A stretch of 64,000 nucleotides of DNA from Chlorogloeopsis fritschii PCC 6912 (GTDB lineage Bacteria; Cyanobacteriota; Cyanobacteriia; Cyanobacteriales; Nostocaceae): the NCBI RefSeq assembly GCF_000317285.1, contig NZ_AJLN01000074.1:16265-80264 (forward strand), in the 5' to 3' direction. Under the pieces are notes generated by a model. It searched no databases. It saw only the letters and a program-made list of their open reading frames with translations, and was not told the origin of the DNA. The position numbers were made by a program, and so were the translations under genes. This document shows positions 39,801 through 47,996 of this stretch, piece by piece; positions within the stretch are counted from its first letter, which is position 1, and every line of letters starts with the position of its first letter.

Positions 39801-42173
39801 GAATTTATCGGTTTCAATGAGCTACTTAAAGAGGATGTTACAGCAAACGCCGATTTTGAACCTGTCGCAGAACAAGAATTTGGCGATTTAGATGAGTTGC
39901 TCAAAGAGGATGTTACAGCAAACGCCGATGTTGAACCTGTCTCAGAGCAAGAATTTGGTGATTTAGATGAGTTGCTCAAAGAAGATGTTACAGCAAACGC
40001 CGATGTTGAATCTGTTGCAGAGCAAGAAGAATTTGCCGATTTAGAAGAACTGCTGGCTGCGAATCAAGATGAGGATATAGCAGCAGCCCAGCCTACTCTA
40101 ACTAATTTTTCAAAAGCTCCCAGCAAACCTGTTTCCTCTCCAGAAATTGACAACGAATTTAAGGATTTGGAGGGGATGGTAGGAAGAGCCATGACACCCG
40201 GTACAATTAATCTACCAGGTGGGCGTAACTCTAGTTGGAGCGCTTCCAGATTTGAACAGTTGATGAAAGTTCCAGTTAAACATCTGGACGATCTGAGCAA
40301 TTTGGTTGGAGAATTGGTAGTTAATCGCAATACTCTAGAGCAAGATCAAGAACGTCTGCGTCAGTCGCTTGATAACTTACTAATTCAAGTGCATCAACTC
40401 TCGGATGTGGGAGCAAAAATGCAAGAATTGTATGAGCGATCGCTCTTAGAAGCTTCTTTGTTAGCTAGCCGTAAAAACAGTGGTTTTACCCCAATAGAGA
40501 CAGATCGGGGCTTTAGCGAATTGGAAATGGATCGCTTTACGCCTTTCCATATCCTCAGCCAAGAAATTATTGAATTAATTGTGCGAGTACGCGAGTCAGC
40601 AAGTGACATCGACTTTGTTACTGAGGAAACCGAGCGTGTAGCCCGGCAATTTAGGCAGGTAACAAGCCAGCTGCAAGAGGGGCTGACAAGAGCGCGAATG
40701 GAGCCTTTTTCTCAAGCTACCGATCTACTACCGCGAGGTGTGCGCGACAACTCAATTAAGTATGGTAAGCAAGTGGAACTGATTGTTCAAGGTCGGGATA
40801 CCTTGATTGACAAGATGATTTTAGAACATCTGAAGACACCGCTCACACACTTGCTCAACAACGCGATCGCTCACGGTGTTGAAATCCCAAACGAACGGCA
40901 AGCCCAAGGCAAGCGAACTGTGGGAATTATCACCCTCAATGCTTTTCATCAAGGTAACCAAACTGTAATTTCTGTCAGTGATGATGGTGCGGGTATCGAT
41001 CCTGAACGGGTGAAAGCCAAGGCGATGAAGGTGGGCTTAATTACCCCAGCCCAAGCCAAAATCATGTCTCCGATTGAAGTTTATGACTTACTTTTCCAGC
41101 CTGGATTTAGCACCAAAGATCAAGCTGACGATCTCGCAGGCAGGGGTGTTGGTTTAGATGTAGTTCGCACCAAAATCAGCGAAATTAGGGGAACAATTAC
41201 TATTGATTCAACTATAGGTAAGGGAACAACCTTTACTATTCGCCTGCCACTGACATTGAGTATTTGCAAAGCTCTCTGCTGCGTTTCCGATAAAGCCAGA
41301 ATTGCCTTCCCTATGGATGGCGTAGAAGATACTCTGGATTTGCCTGTCAGAAATATTCAAGAAGGTGCCGACGGGCAAAAATTTATTTCCTGGCGCGATC
41401 GCGTACTGCCATTCAAACCTTTGAAAGAACTTTTAACTTTCAATCGCCAACTGAGTCGGGGCAACGTTTATGGTGGCAACCGAGACGATGACATGGTTTC
41501 TGTAATTGTTGTGCGATCGGCAACTACAATGGTTGCGTTACAGGTAGATCAAGTACTGAGCGAACAAGAAATCGTGATCAAGCAATTTGAAGGCCCGGCA
41601 CCTAAACCTGTTGGTGTAGCAGGTGCTACCGTTCTTGGTGATGGTCGGATTATGCCCATTGCCGATGTCTTAGAAATTATCGACATTTTCCAAGGACGGA
41701 CGGCTAAACAAAGTGCTGTTAGTATTCTAAATCAGAAGGGAACTCCCGATCAAACAGAAGTACCTGCTACTAAGATTGACCCCACAGTACTAATTATTGA
41801 TGATTCAATTACAGTTAGAGAACTGCTGTCGTTGACCTTTAACAAGGCAGGTTATCGGGTAGAACAGGCACGTGACGGGCAAGAAGCATGGGATAAGCTT
41901 CGTTCTGGTTTACCTTGCGATCTCGTCTTCTGTGATATTGAAATGCCGCGCTGCGATGGTTTAGAGTTACTTTCTCGCATCCAAAAAGACTCGAATCTCA
42001 ACCATCTACCAATTGCCATGCTTACCTCACGGGGTGCAGACAAGCACAGGCAAATGGCAATTTCCTTGGGAGCAAGTGGCTATTTCACCAAACCTTATTT
42101 AGAAGAAGCTTTACTGGAAGCAGCATCGCGGATGCTTAAAGGTGAGAAATTGATTAGCAGTACTAATCCTTAG
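36900..42173 (+). CDS. hmpE: HmpE, CheA-like hybrid histidine kinase with receiver domain
   Basis: The 1757-residue protein has an Hpt domain at 1-110 with phospho-His H49 in FRAAHSIKGGAAMLG. An acidic, probably disordered linker runs from about 260 to 1090, including five to six tandem 25-residue repeats at about 913-1045. A CheA dimerisation and kinase core, about 1110-1460, has LTHLLNNAIAHGVE, DDGAGIDP and GRGVGLDVVR. A CheW-like domain (about 1460-1610) and a receiver domain with D1679 in LVFCDIEMPRCDG follow. It should phosphorylate HmpB and/or HmpA in response to HmpD. The linker is unusually long for a CheA. Confidence 0.93.
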   Translation: MLPEQQQRILGYFIEEAKEHLNTIEQGLLNLQSTIKDPEMLNEIFRAAHSIKGGAAMLGLSSIQLTAHRLEDCFKVLKEHSVHVDQKLESLFLDVSDALKALLENLQGPFGLTEDTANQIISKVEPTFGYLNEHLNLLVQQKSSGGKTTDSDCWQISYNQVMQTLREMLQLFKQDCTPETRQNLQNCCNKLAQIGAEANCPNWSNLCHAAGIAIANQENSFLTLAKIIITDIKKALELALAAKEHEITISQQLEVLIPHNVETLDNSNDFVDERLEVEVVLSLHPPEEFVSANTYSDKFITSTAENFSQFATESESIDCEPDDSITSLSELSDHISSNIDDNIDKFDEFTAEAQLIDFDLQDSITNLPELSYQFNSDDEDEASIHSSFDTNAHGPEVGIAELSTLAQLFERETPDLHENWDIEEEILESEPSSSEIELTIDNAETEDISNDFAELLSLDRETSIKDSQFKTAKEDLTLIQLFGDDFLEEENLKQQNQQIIENTQIHQLQTSNELTSLEIDVEDSFDELFSLSDNQDLIKENSENTPQTQVNWNLDHLFNQAEEDSNLNLTIDESEFGDFFDTVSATSPVFSPVEEDLNLWIPEDTGKQQQPLQAPLEQDTATALEELLFAATSANEIFGDRQQSASGSDLELGDLDIDLSQEQQLDLALSVDGDNDLFEELVINDSITALPVSDRELSDTPIQTFSQQPEALELSPAFTDSSTEISQIDLSQSPIEQEPSWLDVVEENNNENLEILFEDSSTPNFDDLQAESTDFSLGVPQEQLADDRFSTIIQPDLDFTDASESEVLQTSSEIADIDTNPGLVDIWLSTETIVFETEKEADVVKVDFSEDGSATTQDDEHTAVEDIAVAPTELVAVAFDFHKASEIDAEENAFTDFDELPEEDVTSNTNIQAVSEQEFIGFNQLLKEDGAANADFEPVAEQEFGDLDELLKKDVTANIDVEPVAEQEFIGFNELLKEDVTANADFEPVAEQEFGDLDELLKEDVTANADVEPVSEQEFGDLDELLKEDVTANADVESVAEQEEFADLEELLAANQDEDIAAAQPTLTNFSKAPSKPVSSPEIDNEFKDLEGMVGRAMTPGTINLPGGRNSSWSASRFEQLMKVPVKHLDDLSNLVGELVVNRNTLEQDQERLRQSLDNLLIQVHQLSDVGAKMQELYERSLLEASLLASRKNSGFTPIETDRGFSELEMDRFTPFHILSQEIIELIVRVRESASDIDFVTEETERVARQFRQVTSQLQEGLTRARMEPFSQATDLLPRGVRDNSIKYGKQVELIVQGRDTLIDKMILEHLKTPLTHLLNNAIAHGVEIPNERQAQGKRTVGIITLNAFHQGNQTVISVSDDGAGIDPERVKAKAMKVGLITPAQAKIMSPIEVYDLLFQPGFSTKDQADDLAGRGVGLDVVRTKISEIRGTITIDSTIGKGTTFTIRLPLTLSICKALCCVSDKARIAFPMDGVEDTLDLPVRNIQEGADGQKFISWRDRVLPFKPLKELLTFNRQLSRGNVYGGNRDDDMVSVIVVRSATTMVALQVDQVLSEQEIVIKQFEGPAPKPVGVAGATVLGDGRIMPIADVLEIIDIFQGRTAKQSAVSILNQKGTPDQTEVPATKIDPTVLIIDDSITVRELLSLTFNKAGYRVEQARDGQEAWDKLRSGLPCDLVFCDIEMPRCDGLELLSRIQKDSNLNHLPIAMLTSRGADKHRQMAISLGASGYFTKPYLEEALLEAASRMLKGEKLISSTNP
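39637..40030 (+). repeat. 75-bp tandem repeats inside hmpE
   Basis: Five near-perfect 25-codon units, plus a decayed sixth, read VAEQEFGDLDELLKEDVTAN with ADVEP after it. Two unit types alternate: one with EFGDLDELL, one with EFIGFNELL. They lie in the acidic linker between the Hpt and kinase domains. Confidence 0.85.
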
Positions 42174-42214
42174 TTTTGTTGATAAGGCTTTCAAATTCAA
42201 ATTTTTAAAACTAA

Positions 42215-42248
42215 CCCCCATCCAAAACTGGATAGGGGCTTTTTATTT
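42215..42248 (+). terminator. Intrinsic terminator after hmpE
   Basis: CCCC-A-TCCA pairs with TGGAT-AGGGG around an AAAC loop and is followed by CTTTTTATTT. It lies about 40 bp after the hmpE stop, which fits the end of the hmp operon. Confidence 0.75.
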
Positions 42249-42261
42249 AACTATTTTTCCG

Positions 42262-42591
42262 TCAAACACGATGATTAAGTACTAAATCTTCTTGAACTCC
42301 TGATTGAAAGTGATTGATTGCTGTCTGAAGTACGTTTACATTTATAGGGTCATCAATTGGTACACAAGCATATTTTAAGTAAATCTTTACGGCTACCTGA
42401 GAATGTTGGTTAACTACACCAACAAAAAGCATTCTGTCATAATCCTCTCTTTTAATCCAAATTTCGTAATCTTGTTGATTAAATACGCTTGCCAATTTTT
42501 GAAAACATTGCAAGTACTGTATTTCTTCCCGGTCAAGATTTTGTAGATTTTGTGGGTTGTAAATCTTACCATTTACAGCAGAATAAGTCAT
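42262..42591 (-). CDS. Hypothetical protein
   Basis: 109 residues are read from ATG at 42589-42591 (MTYSAVNGKIYNPQNLQNLD). A 121-residue reading from 42627 adds a basic stretch. The composition is soluble and mixed, with EEIQYLQCFQKLASVF and DYEIWIKREDYDRMLFVGVV. I do not recognise a family. It sits between the hmp operon terminator and the toxin gene, in an accessory patch. Confidence 0.5.
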   Translation of the reverse strand: MTYSAVNGKIYNPQNLQNLDREEIQYLQCFQKLASVFNQQDYEIWIKREDYDRMLFVGVVNQHSQVAVKIYLKYACVPIDDPINVNVLQTAINHFQSGVQEDLVLNHRV

Positions 42592-42759
42592 AACAATTCT
42601 TTTGTTACTATTTTTACGAACCTGCATTATACATGAATAATCATATTTAGTACATTAGTTCTTAAAAATTTTGTAACCCAGACTGGACAAGGATTATTTT
42701 AATTCTACAAAGCCTTAGGTTTTACCCATGTTTTAGCAATTTCTAGTATTATTCATTCA

Positions 42760-43026
42760 CTATGGAAAATATCGATATATTTCCTTGCGATGTAATACAC
42801 GAACAAAGGTAATCATATTTTCGTCTTCAGCAAAGCCAATTCGATAGTCACCAACTCGGATACGGTAGTAATTTCCATCTGCTTTAAGTTTTTTGATGTT
42901 GCTGATTTCCAAGAGACTTTCAGCAATTTCCACTTGTTCTATGACATTTTTAATTCTCAGGAGCAAGTCTTCATCTTGAATTTTACCAAGGTCTTTTTCA
43001 AAGCTTTTTCTGAACTCAGCTTTCAC
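42760..43026 (-). CDS. RelE/ParE-type toxin
   Basis: The 88-residue protein has the RelE fold signature: FRKSFEKDLGKIQDEDLLLR, ISNIKKLKADGNYYRIRVGD and YRIGFAEDENMITFVRVLHR, ending in KEIYRYFP. RelE-family toxins cleave mRNA on the ribosome; ParE relatives poison gyrase. The start overlaps the upstream antitoxin stop by four bases (ATGA), a classic toxin-antitoxin arrangement. The pair is in an accessory patch with restriction-gene debris. Confidence 0.85.
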   Translation of the reverse strand: MKAEFRKSFEKDLGKIQDEDLLLRIKNVIEQVEIAESLLEISNIKKLKADGNYYRIRVGDYRIGFAEDENMITFVRVLHRKEIYRYFP

Positions 43027-43232
43027 GATTTCGGTTCCAAAAGTTGAAAGATGGAGTCGCGGTTAACCAGTTCAGTTGTTTCACCTTCTGCGATCGCACG
43101 TTCCATTGCAATGTCCTCAAGAATTTCTGCCAAAAATTCCGAGACTTCCTCACGGTTATCACGAATCAATTCGACGATCGCACTTTTCAAGATTTCCTTA
43201 AGTTGTTCTGGGTTTAGGGTAATTTCAGACAT
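43023..43232 (-). CDS. Antitoxin partner of the RelE-type toxin
   Basis: The 69-residue, acidic, helical protein (LKEILKSAIVELIRDNREEV, LAEILEDIAMERAIAEGETT) immediately precedes and overlaps the toxin gene. It lacks an obvious DNA-binding motif, as is common in small cyanobacterial antitoxins of this kind. The assignment rests mainly on gene order. Confidence 0.75.
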   Translation of the reverse strand: MSEITLNPEQLKEILKSAIVELIRDNREEVSEFLAEILEDIAMERAIAEGETTELVNRDSIFQLLEPKS

Positions 43233-43278
43233 TATTCCTCCATTAAATTCAGTTAAATTTGATAAATTAATGCCAATA

Positions 43279-43357
43279 GCTTCAAGTTGCTGGTTTATTC
43301 AAGTTGTTGCGATCGCTCATCAGCCTCAATCACTTTTTCTACTCATGTTTTAGCCAT
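43279..43357 (-). pseudogene. Duplicate fragment of an hsdS 3' end
   Basis: The plus-strand stretch GCTTCAAGTTGCTGGTTTAT through ACTCATGTTTTAGC matches the 3' end of the hsdS remnant at about 43963-44044 almost base for base. Substitutions and a small indel break the frame. It precedes the antitoxin gene. A shorter relative, CATGTTTTAGCAATTTCTAG, is at 42727-42746 on the far side of the toxin gene. Confidence 0.6.
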
Positions 43358-43362
43358 TCAAC

Positions 43363-43944
43363 TCAAACGGTCGAAAAATCAATATTTTCGTAAAGTTCTG
43401 CAATTTGAATTTGCAACTCAAAGGTACTCAAAGAAAGGGTGACAGTTGGGTCGTCGTATTCTGAAAATAGCCACTGATGAGGGGCTGTTTTAATATGATG
43501 CTCAACGTGTATGCGATATTGATCGATCAGCAGATATTCTTGGAAGGTAGGAATTGTACGATAGGCAACAAATTTCTCACCGCGGTCATAGTTTTGGGTG
43601 GACTTAGACAACACTTCAGCGATAAAGCAGGGATTAACCAAAGTATCTTTGCGTCCAGTTTGAAGTTCTAAGGGTTTGGGCAGAACCATCACATCGGGAT
43701 AAGTATAGAGATTTGCACCGGGAATCCAGAGTCGCTGATCCAGGATAAATACACGGTAGGGCTTTCCCCGCAAAGCTGCTTTAAGGATAGCCACAAGGTT
43801 GCTGGCAATATCATTATGATCTGGGGTTCCACCCGTCATCGGGACAATTTCTCCATCGTGGTATTCGTTGCGGATGTCGGAGGCGATTTCGAGTTCTAGA
43901 TATTCATCAATGGTGTAGTGTTTTATCTCAGTTTGAGCAATCAT
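43363..43944 (-). CDS. Uma2 family (DUF820) nuclease-like protein
   Basis: The 193-residue protein has the PD-(D/E)xK-type core of Uma2: YHDGEIVPMTGGTPDHNDIA, YTYPDVMVLPKP, FIAEVLSKSTQNYDRGEKFV and YRTIPTFQEYLLIDQ. The family is greatly expanded in filamentous cyanobacteria and its biological role is unsettled. The start overlaps the stop of the upstream hsdS remnant by four bases (ATGA), suggesting translational coupling in an older operon. Confidence 0.88.
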   Translation of the reverse strand: MIAQTEIKHYTIDEYLELEIASDIRNEYHDGEIVPMTGGTPDHNDIASNLVAILKAALRGKPYRVFILDQRLWIPGANLYTYPDVMVLPKPLELQTGRKDTLVNPCFIAEVLSKSTQNYDRGEKFVAYRTIPTFQEYLLIDQYRIHVEHHIKTAPHQWLFSEYDDPTVTLSLSTFELQIQIAELYENIDFSTV

Positions 43945-44455
43945 GTCAGTTCTACCTCCAAGGCTTCAAGTTGCTGGTTTATCCAAGTTGTGGCTGTTGC
44001 TTCATCAGTCTCTATTGCCCGTTCTACTCTTGTTTTAGCAATTTCTAGCAGTTGTTTGGATTGCTCCCGCGCTTTGCGAGATGCCCTGACCTTTTCTGTA
44101 ATTTTCTGGCGAGTAGATTCTTTTGGCAACGTGATCGGAATATTTAACAAGTCTTCAGTGGAAATTGCCGGATACATACTGGCAGTTGTATGAAGATCAA
44201 GGATTTCGCAGACAATGGGCGATCGCAAATAAACCAGTAAAACTTCTGGCTCTATTTTGGTTGGTTTTAAAACAGCAAAACCAGATGAACAAATGTAATT
44301 ATTTTGCTCTGTTTCAATCAGGGCTGAAAGTCTGCGAATGGGGTGGGGCGAACGGTTGACGTAATTACATCGTTAGTTTTGACAATCCACTGCGCTCGAC
44401 TTGGGGCTTCTTCCATTGCTACTACTTCACTATTAGCAAAGCCTTCTCCGCTTTC
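43941..44455 (-). pseudogene. Type I restriction specificity subunit (HsdS) C-terminal remnant, frameshifted
   Basis: Two frames together give a continuous HsdS target-recognition half-domain. GFANSEVVAMEEAPSRAQWI and VKTNDVITSTVRP read in one frame. RRLSALIETEQNNYICSSGF, EPEVLLVYLRSPIV, YPAISTEDLLNIPITLP and a helical spacer read in the other. Joining RP to RR requires removing one of two adjacent TGGGG copies at 44339-44348, so a 5-bp duplication caused the frameshift. The 5' side ends at a stop near 44456, with no further HsdS sequence. No hsdM or hsdR is nearby. Confidence 0.8.
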
Positions 44456-44574
44456 TTAATACCACGGAGGCGATCGCTCTGACACAGATTAAGTATTTAT
44501 AGTGCGTTTTACTACTCGTTTATTTGGGAATACTGGTATTGTAAGTATCCTTTACATATCCAGCGCTCCCCACC

Positions 44575-46455
44575 ATGATGTTGAAATTATTAAGCTATTC
44601 CTTACACTCAGATGGTTTCATCCCCCACGGGCATTGTTATCTCTGGAAAACAGGGTTAGTTTGGCTTCACATTGTAGCTGATGCCACGATCGCTCTTGCT
44701 TATTATTCAATACCCTTCTTACTCATCTACTTTATTTCTAAACGCAAAGATGTTCCTTTCAATGGAGTCTTTCTGTTGTTTGGTGCTTTTATCATTGCCT
44801 GTGGTACTGGCCACTTAATGGATATCTGGACATTATGGCATCCAGATTACTGGATTGCAGGTAGTCTCAAGGCTTTTACTGCCATTATTTCAATATATAC
44901 GGCGTTTGCGTTAGTTAATCTCATCCCTCAAGCTCTGACATTGCCCAGCCCTGCCCAGTTAGAAGCTGTCAACCGATCGCTTGCCAGTGAAATTGTTGAG
45001 CGCAAGCGAATTGAGCAAGAGCTACGTCAAGCAGAGGAAATTGCTACAAACTCCAGCCAAGCCAAGAGCGAATTCCTCGCTAATATGAGTCACGAGTTAC
45101 GCACACCCCTTAATGGCATTCTAGGTTACACGCAGATCCTCCAACGCACGGAACCTCTAACTAATAAAGGGCGCAAAGGGGTAGAAATCATTCAGCAGTG
45201 CGGTTCCCATCTATTGACTCTAATTAATGATGTCCTGGATCTCTCCAAAATTGAAGCTCGAAAATTGGAGCTAAATCCTGTTGATTTCTACTTTCCTGCC
45301 TTTCTAGACAGTGTGACAGAAATTTGCCGCATCCGGGCAGAACAAAAAAGCATCGCGTTTCACATCGAACTCGAACCAGATTTACCTGTGGGCATTCGTG
45401 CTGACGAAAAGCGCTTGCGTCAAGTTCTAATTAATTTACTCGGTAATGCGATTAAATTTACCGAGCAAGGCAGTGTCACTTTCAAGGTTAAGTTCGCAAG
45501 TCAAAAGCAACAAAAAACAAACTACAAAATTCGCTTTGAAGTGGCTGATACTGGGGTGGGCATGAACGCCGAGCAACTCAACAAAATTTTCCAGCCCTTT
45601 GAACAGGTAGGAGATCGGAAACGACAGGCTGAAGGTACAGGTTTGGGATTGGCAATTAGCCAAAAGATTGTCTCGTTAATGGGCAGTCAAATTGAGGTGG
45701 AAAGTGAGTCTGGCAAAGGCAGCACTTTTTACTTTGAGGTGGAATTGCAGGAAGCTAAAGACTGGGCTAAGGCTTCTAGAATGATGCAACAGGGGACAGT
45801 TGTTGGCTATCGAGGGGAAAAGCGAACAATTTTGGTGGTGGATGACAAATGGGAAAATCGCTCGGTGCTTGTCAATTTATTAGAGCCAATTGGATTTATC
45901 TTAGTGGAAGCTAGTCAAGGTGAGGAAGCATTAGAGCAGGCGATCGCCCACAAGCCAGACTTAATTATTACAGACTTGATGATGCCCGTGATGGATGGAT
46001 TCGAGTTAATCCATCGTCTGCATCAGTCTCCTCAATTCGAGAAGATTGTTGTGATTGCCTCTTCTGCCAGCGTGTTTGAAACCGATCAATATAAAAGTAT
46101 TGATGCTGGAGCGAGTGCCTTTCTACCGAAGCCTATAGAAGCTGAAACCTTGCTGGAACTGCTGCGCAAATATTTGCAATTGGAATGGGTACATGAGAGC
46201 AAGGTAGAAACAAATACAAAAGCAAATGTTGCTAGTTCAAATCATCCAGCAGAGATGATTCCTCCTGCTAAAGAGATTTTACAGCAGTTACTCAACCTGG
46301 TGCAGGACGGTGATATTCAAAGAATTCAAGAAATGGCTCCGCAACTATCTGCATCCGATGAGAAGCTGACTCTATTTGCCCAGCAACTGATGCAGCTGGC
46401 TAGCAATTTCCAGATTAAACGCCTGGAAACCTTGATTAAGCAATATATCCATTAA
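44575..46455 (+). CDS. Ethylene-receptor-like hybrid histidine kinase
   Basis: The 626-residue protein has three N-terminal membrane helices forming an ETR1-type ethylene-binding domain. D36, Y43, I73, C76 and H80 line up at constant offset with plant ETR1 D25, Y32, I62, C65 and H69, so the copper(I)/ethylene site looks intact. No GAF domain is visible. A coiled linker, HisKA with H173 in NMSHELRTPLNG, and HATPase boxes (LLGNAIKFT, GTGLGLAI) follow. A receiver domain with Asp in LIITDLMMPVMDG and a helical C-terminal extension end the protein. It probably senses ethylene or copper at the membrane. Confidence 0.92.
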   Translation: MMLKLLSYSLHSDGFIPHGHCYLWKTGLVWLHIVADATIALAYYSIPFLLIYFISKRKDVPFNGVFLLFGAFIIACGTGHLMDIWTLWHPDYWIAGSLKAFTAIISIYTAFALVNLIPQALTLPSPAQLEAVNRSLASEIVERKRIEQELRQAEEIATNSSQAKSEFLANMSHELRTPLNGILGYTQILQRTEPLTNKGRKGVEIIQQCGSHLLTLINDVLDLSKIEARKLELNPVDFYFPAFLDSVTEICRIRAEQKSIAFHIELEPDLPVGIRADEKRLRQVLINLLGNAIKFTEQGSVTFKVKFASQKQQKTNYKIRFEVADTGVGMNAEQLNKIFQPFEQVGDRKRQAEGTGLGLAISQKIVSLMGSQIEVESESGKGSTFYFEVELQEAKDWAKASRMMQQGTVVGYRGEKRTILVVDDKWENRSVLVNLLEPIGFILVEASQGEEALEQAIAHKPDLIITDLMMPVMDGFELIHRLHQSPQFEKIVVIASSASVFETDQYKSIDAGASAFLPKPIEAETLLELLRKYLQLEWVHESKVETNTKANVASSNHPAEMIPPAKEILQQLLNLVQDGDIQRIQEMAPQLSASDEKLTLFAQQLMQLASNFQIKRLETLIKQYIH

Positions 46456-46556
46456 GTAGAAGGCAGTCGCTATGAAACAAGTTTCACGCCAAGCATGAAA
46501 ATTTGACTTTTCCTACACCCCTACACCCCCACACCCATTTTCAAGTTAGACATATC

Positions 46557-47837
46557 ATGGCAACAACCTTAGACGCCCGATTCATTTTGATTGTGGATGA
46601 CAACCCCACCAACTTATCTGTTCTTTCCGAAGCTCTCAGCAATGCTGGTTTTCGATTCCGAATTGCGGTTGATGGAGAAAGTGCGATCGCTCAAGCTGAA
46701 CGCAATCAACCAGAGTTAATTTTGCTAGATGTGCAAATGCCGGGGATTGACGGATTTGAAACCTGTCGTCGTCTCAAAGCTAATCCTGTTACTCAAAACA
46801 TTCCAGTAATTTTCACCACAGCCCTAGCAGATACAGACAGTAAAACTCAAGGATTTTCCCTTGGTGCTGTCGATTATATTCCTAAACCGTTTGCACAAGA
46901 AGAAGTTCTTGCCAGAGTGCGCGTACATTTGCAACTGAAGCGACTCACCGAATCATTAGAACAACAAGTTAGCGATCGCACTGCTGACTTGCAAAAAGCA
47001 CAGGTTCAAATGGTGCAACAAGAAAAACTATCAACACTGGGAGAGTTAATCGCCGGAGTTGCCCACGAAATCAACAACCCCATCAACTTTATAGCCAACA
47101 ATATCCCACCCCTAGAAGAATACATTGCAGGAGTAACCGAGATTTTCCAACTGTATCAACAAGAGTATCCAAGCCCGACAGCTAAAATTACCACTGCCAT
47201 TAAAAACTTGGATCTGGAATTTGCTCTCGAAGATATACCAAAAATCTTGTACTCACTCAAGTTAGGCACCGAGCAAATTGAGAGTCTTTCTGAATCACTC
47301 CGCACCTTCTCCCGCTCGGATAGTGATGTTAAAGTATTTGCGGATTTGCATAAAGGACTTGATATTACCTTGATGATTTTGCAACATCGCCTCAAAGCTA
47401 GAGGCGATCGCCCCCGCATCGAAGTCATCAAAAATTATGGCACACTATCAGAGGTAAATTGCTACGCGGGGCAGATGAATCAAGTGTTCATGAATATTCT
47501 GGCAAATGCAATTGATGCTCTTGACGAAGCCATCAAGCTGAATAAATTGAACAATTCCATCCCCCAAATTCAAATTGCAACAGAGATAGATGCTGATGGC
47601 TGGGTTGTCATTCGGATTGCTGACAATGGTATAGGTATCCCTGAATCCGTCAAACCAAGATTATTCGAGCCGTTGTTTACCACCAAGCCAGTCGGCAAAG
47701 GAACTGGGCTTGGCTTATCGATCACCTATCAAATCGTCGTAGAAAAACACAATGGTACATTAGAAGTAAACTCTCAGCTAGGTGGGGGAAGCGAATTTAC
47801 AATCAAAATTCCAACCATGAACGTAATTGATGATTAA
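46557..47837 (+). CDS. Response regulator-histidine kinase (REC-HisKA-HATPase)
   Basis: 426 residues are read from ATG 46557 (MATTLDARFILIVDD); an upstream TTG reading is unlikely. An N-terminal receiver domain has the phospho-acceptor in LILLDVQMPGIDGFE and Lys in YIPKPFA. A coiled coil leads into HisKA with GVAHEINNPINFIANN, and the HATPase has NAIDALDEA, DNGIGIPESV and GKGTGLGLSI. It lies 101 bp after the ethylene-receptor kinase on the same strand, so phosphate could pass from that kinase into this receiver and set its own kinase activity. Confidence 0.92.
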   Translation: MATTLDARFILIVDDNPTNLSVLSEALSNAGFRFRIAVDGESAIAQAERNQPELILLDVQMPGIDGFETCRRLKANPVTQNIPVIFTTALADTDSKTQGFSLGAVDYIPKPFAQEEVLARVRVHLQLKRLTESLEQQVSDRTADLQKAQVQMVQQEKLSTLGELIAGVAHEINNPINFIANNIPPLEEYIAGVTEIFQLYQQEYPSPTAKITTAIKNLDLEFALEDIPKILYSLKLGTEQIESLSESLRTFSRSDSDVKVFADLHKGLDITLMILQHRLKARGDRPRIEVIKNYGTLSEVNCYAGQMNQVFMNILANAIDALDEAIKLNKLNNSIPQIQIATEIDADGWVVIRIADNGIGIPESVKPRLFEPLFTTKPVGKGTGLGLSITYQIVVEKHNGTLEVNSQLGGGSEFTIKIPTMNVIDD

Positions 47838-47996
47838 ATTGCTGTTCGGTTCGCGACTATTTTTAGTATTTTTTTTGACAACAATTTTAGTAGGTTGCTG
47901 TTGGCGACTCCTAGTATTAGATTATTTCTACCAAGCGATCGCTCCAAGACTTCATCTTCTAAGTACCATGTACAAAGAAGATTTCCATTCCAGACT

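Noticed and set aside
39668..39979. 103-codon minus-strand ORF in hmpE with serine-rich repeats
   Set aside because: It is the mirror of the 75-bp tandem repeats, whose length is divisible by three.
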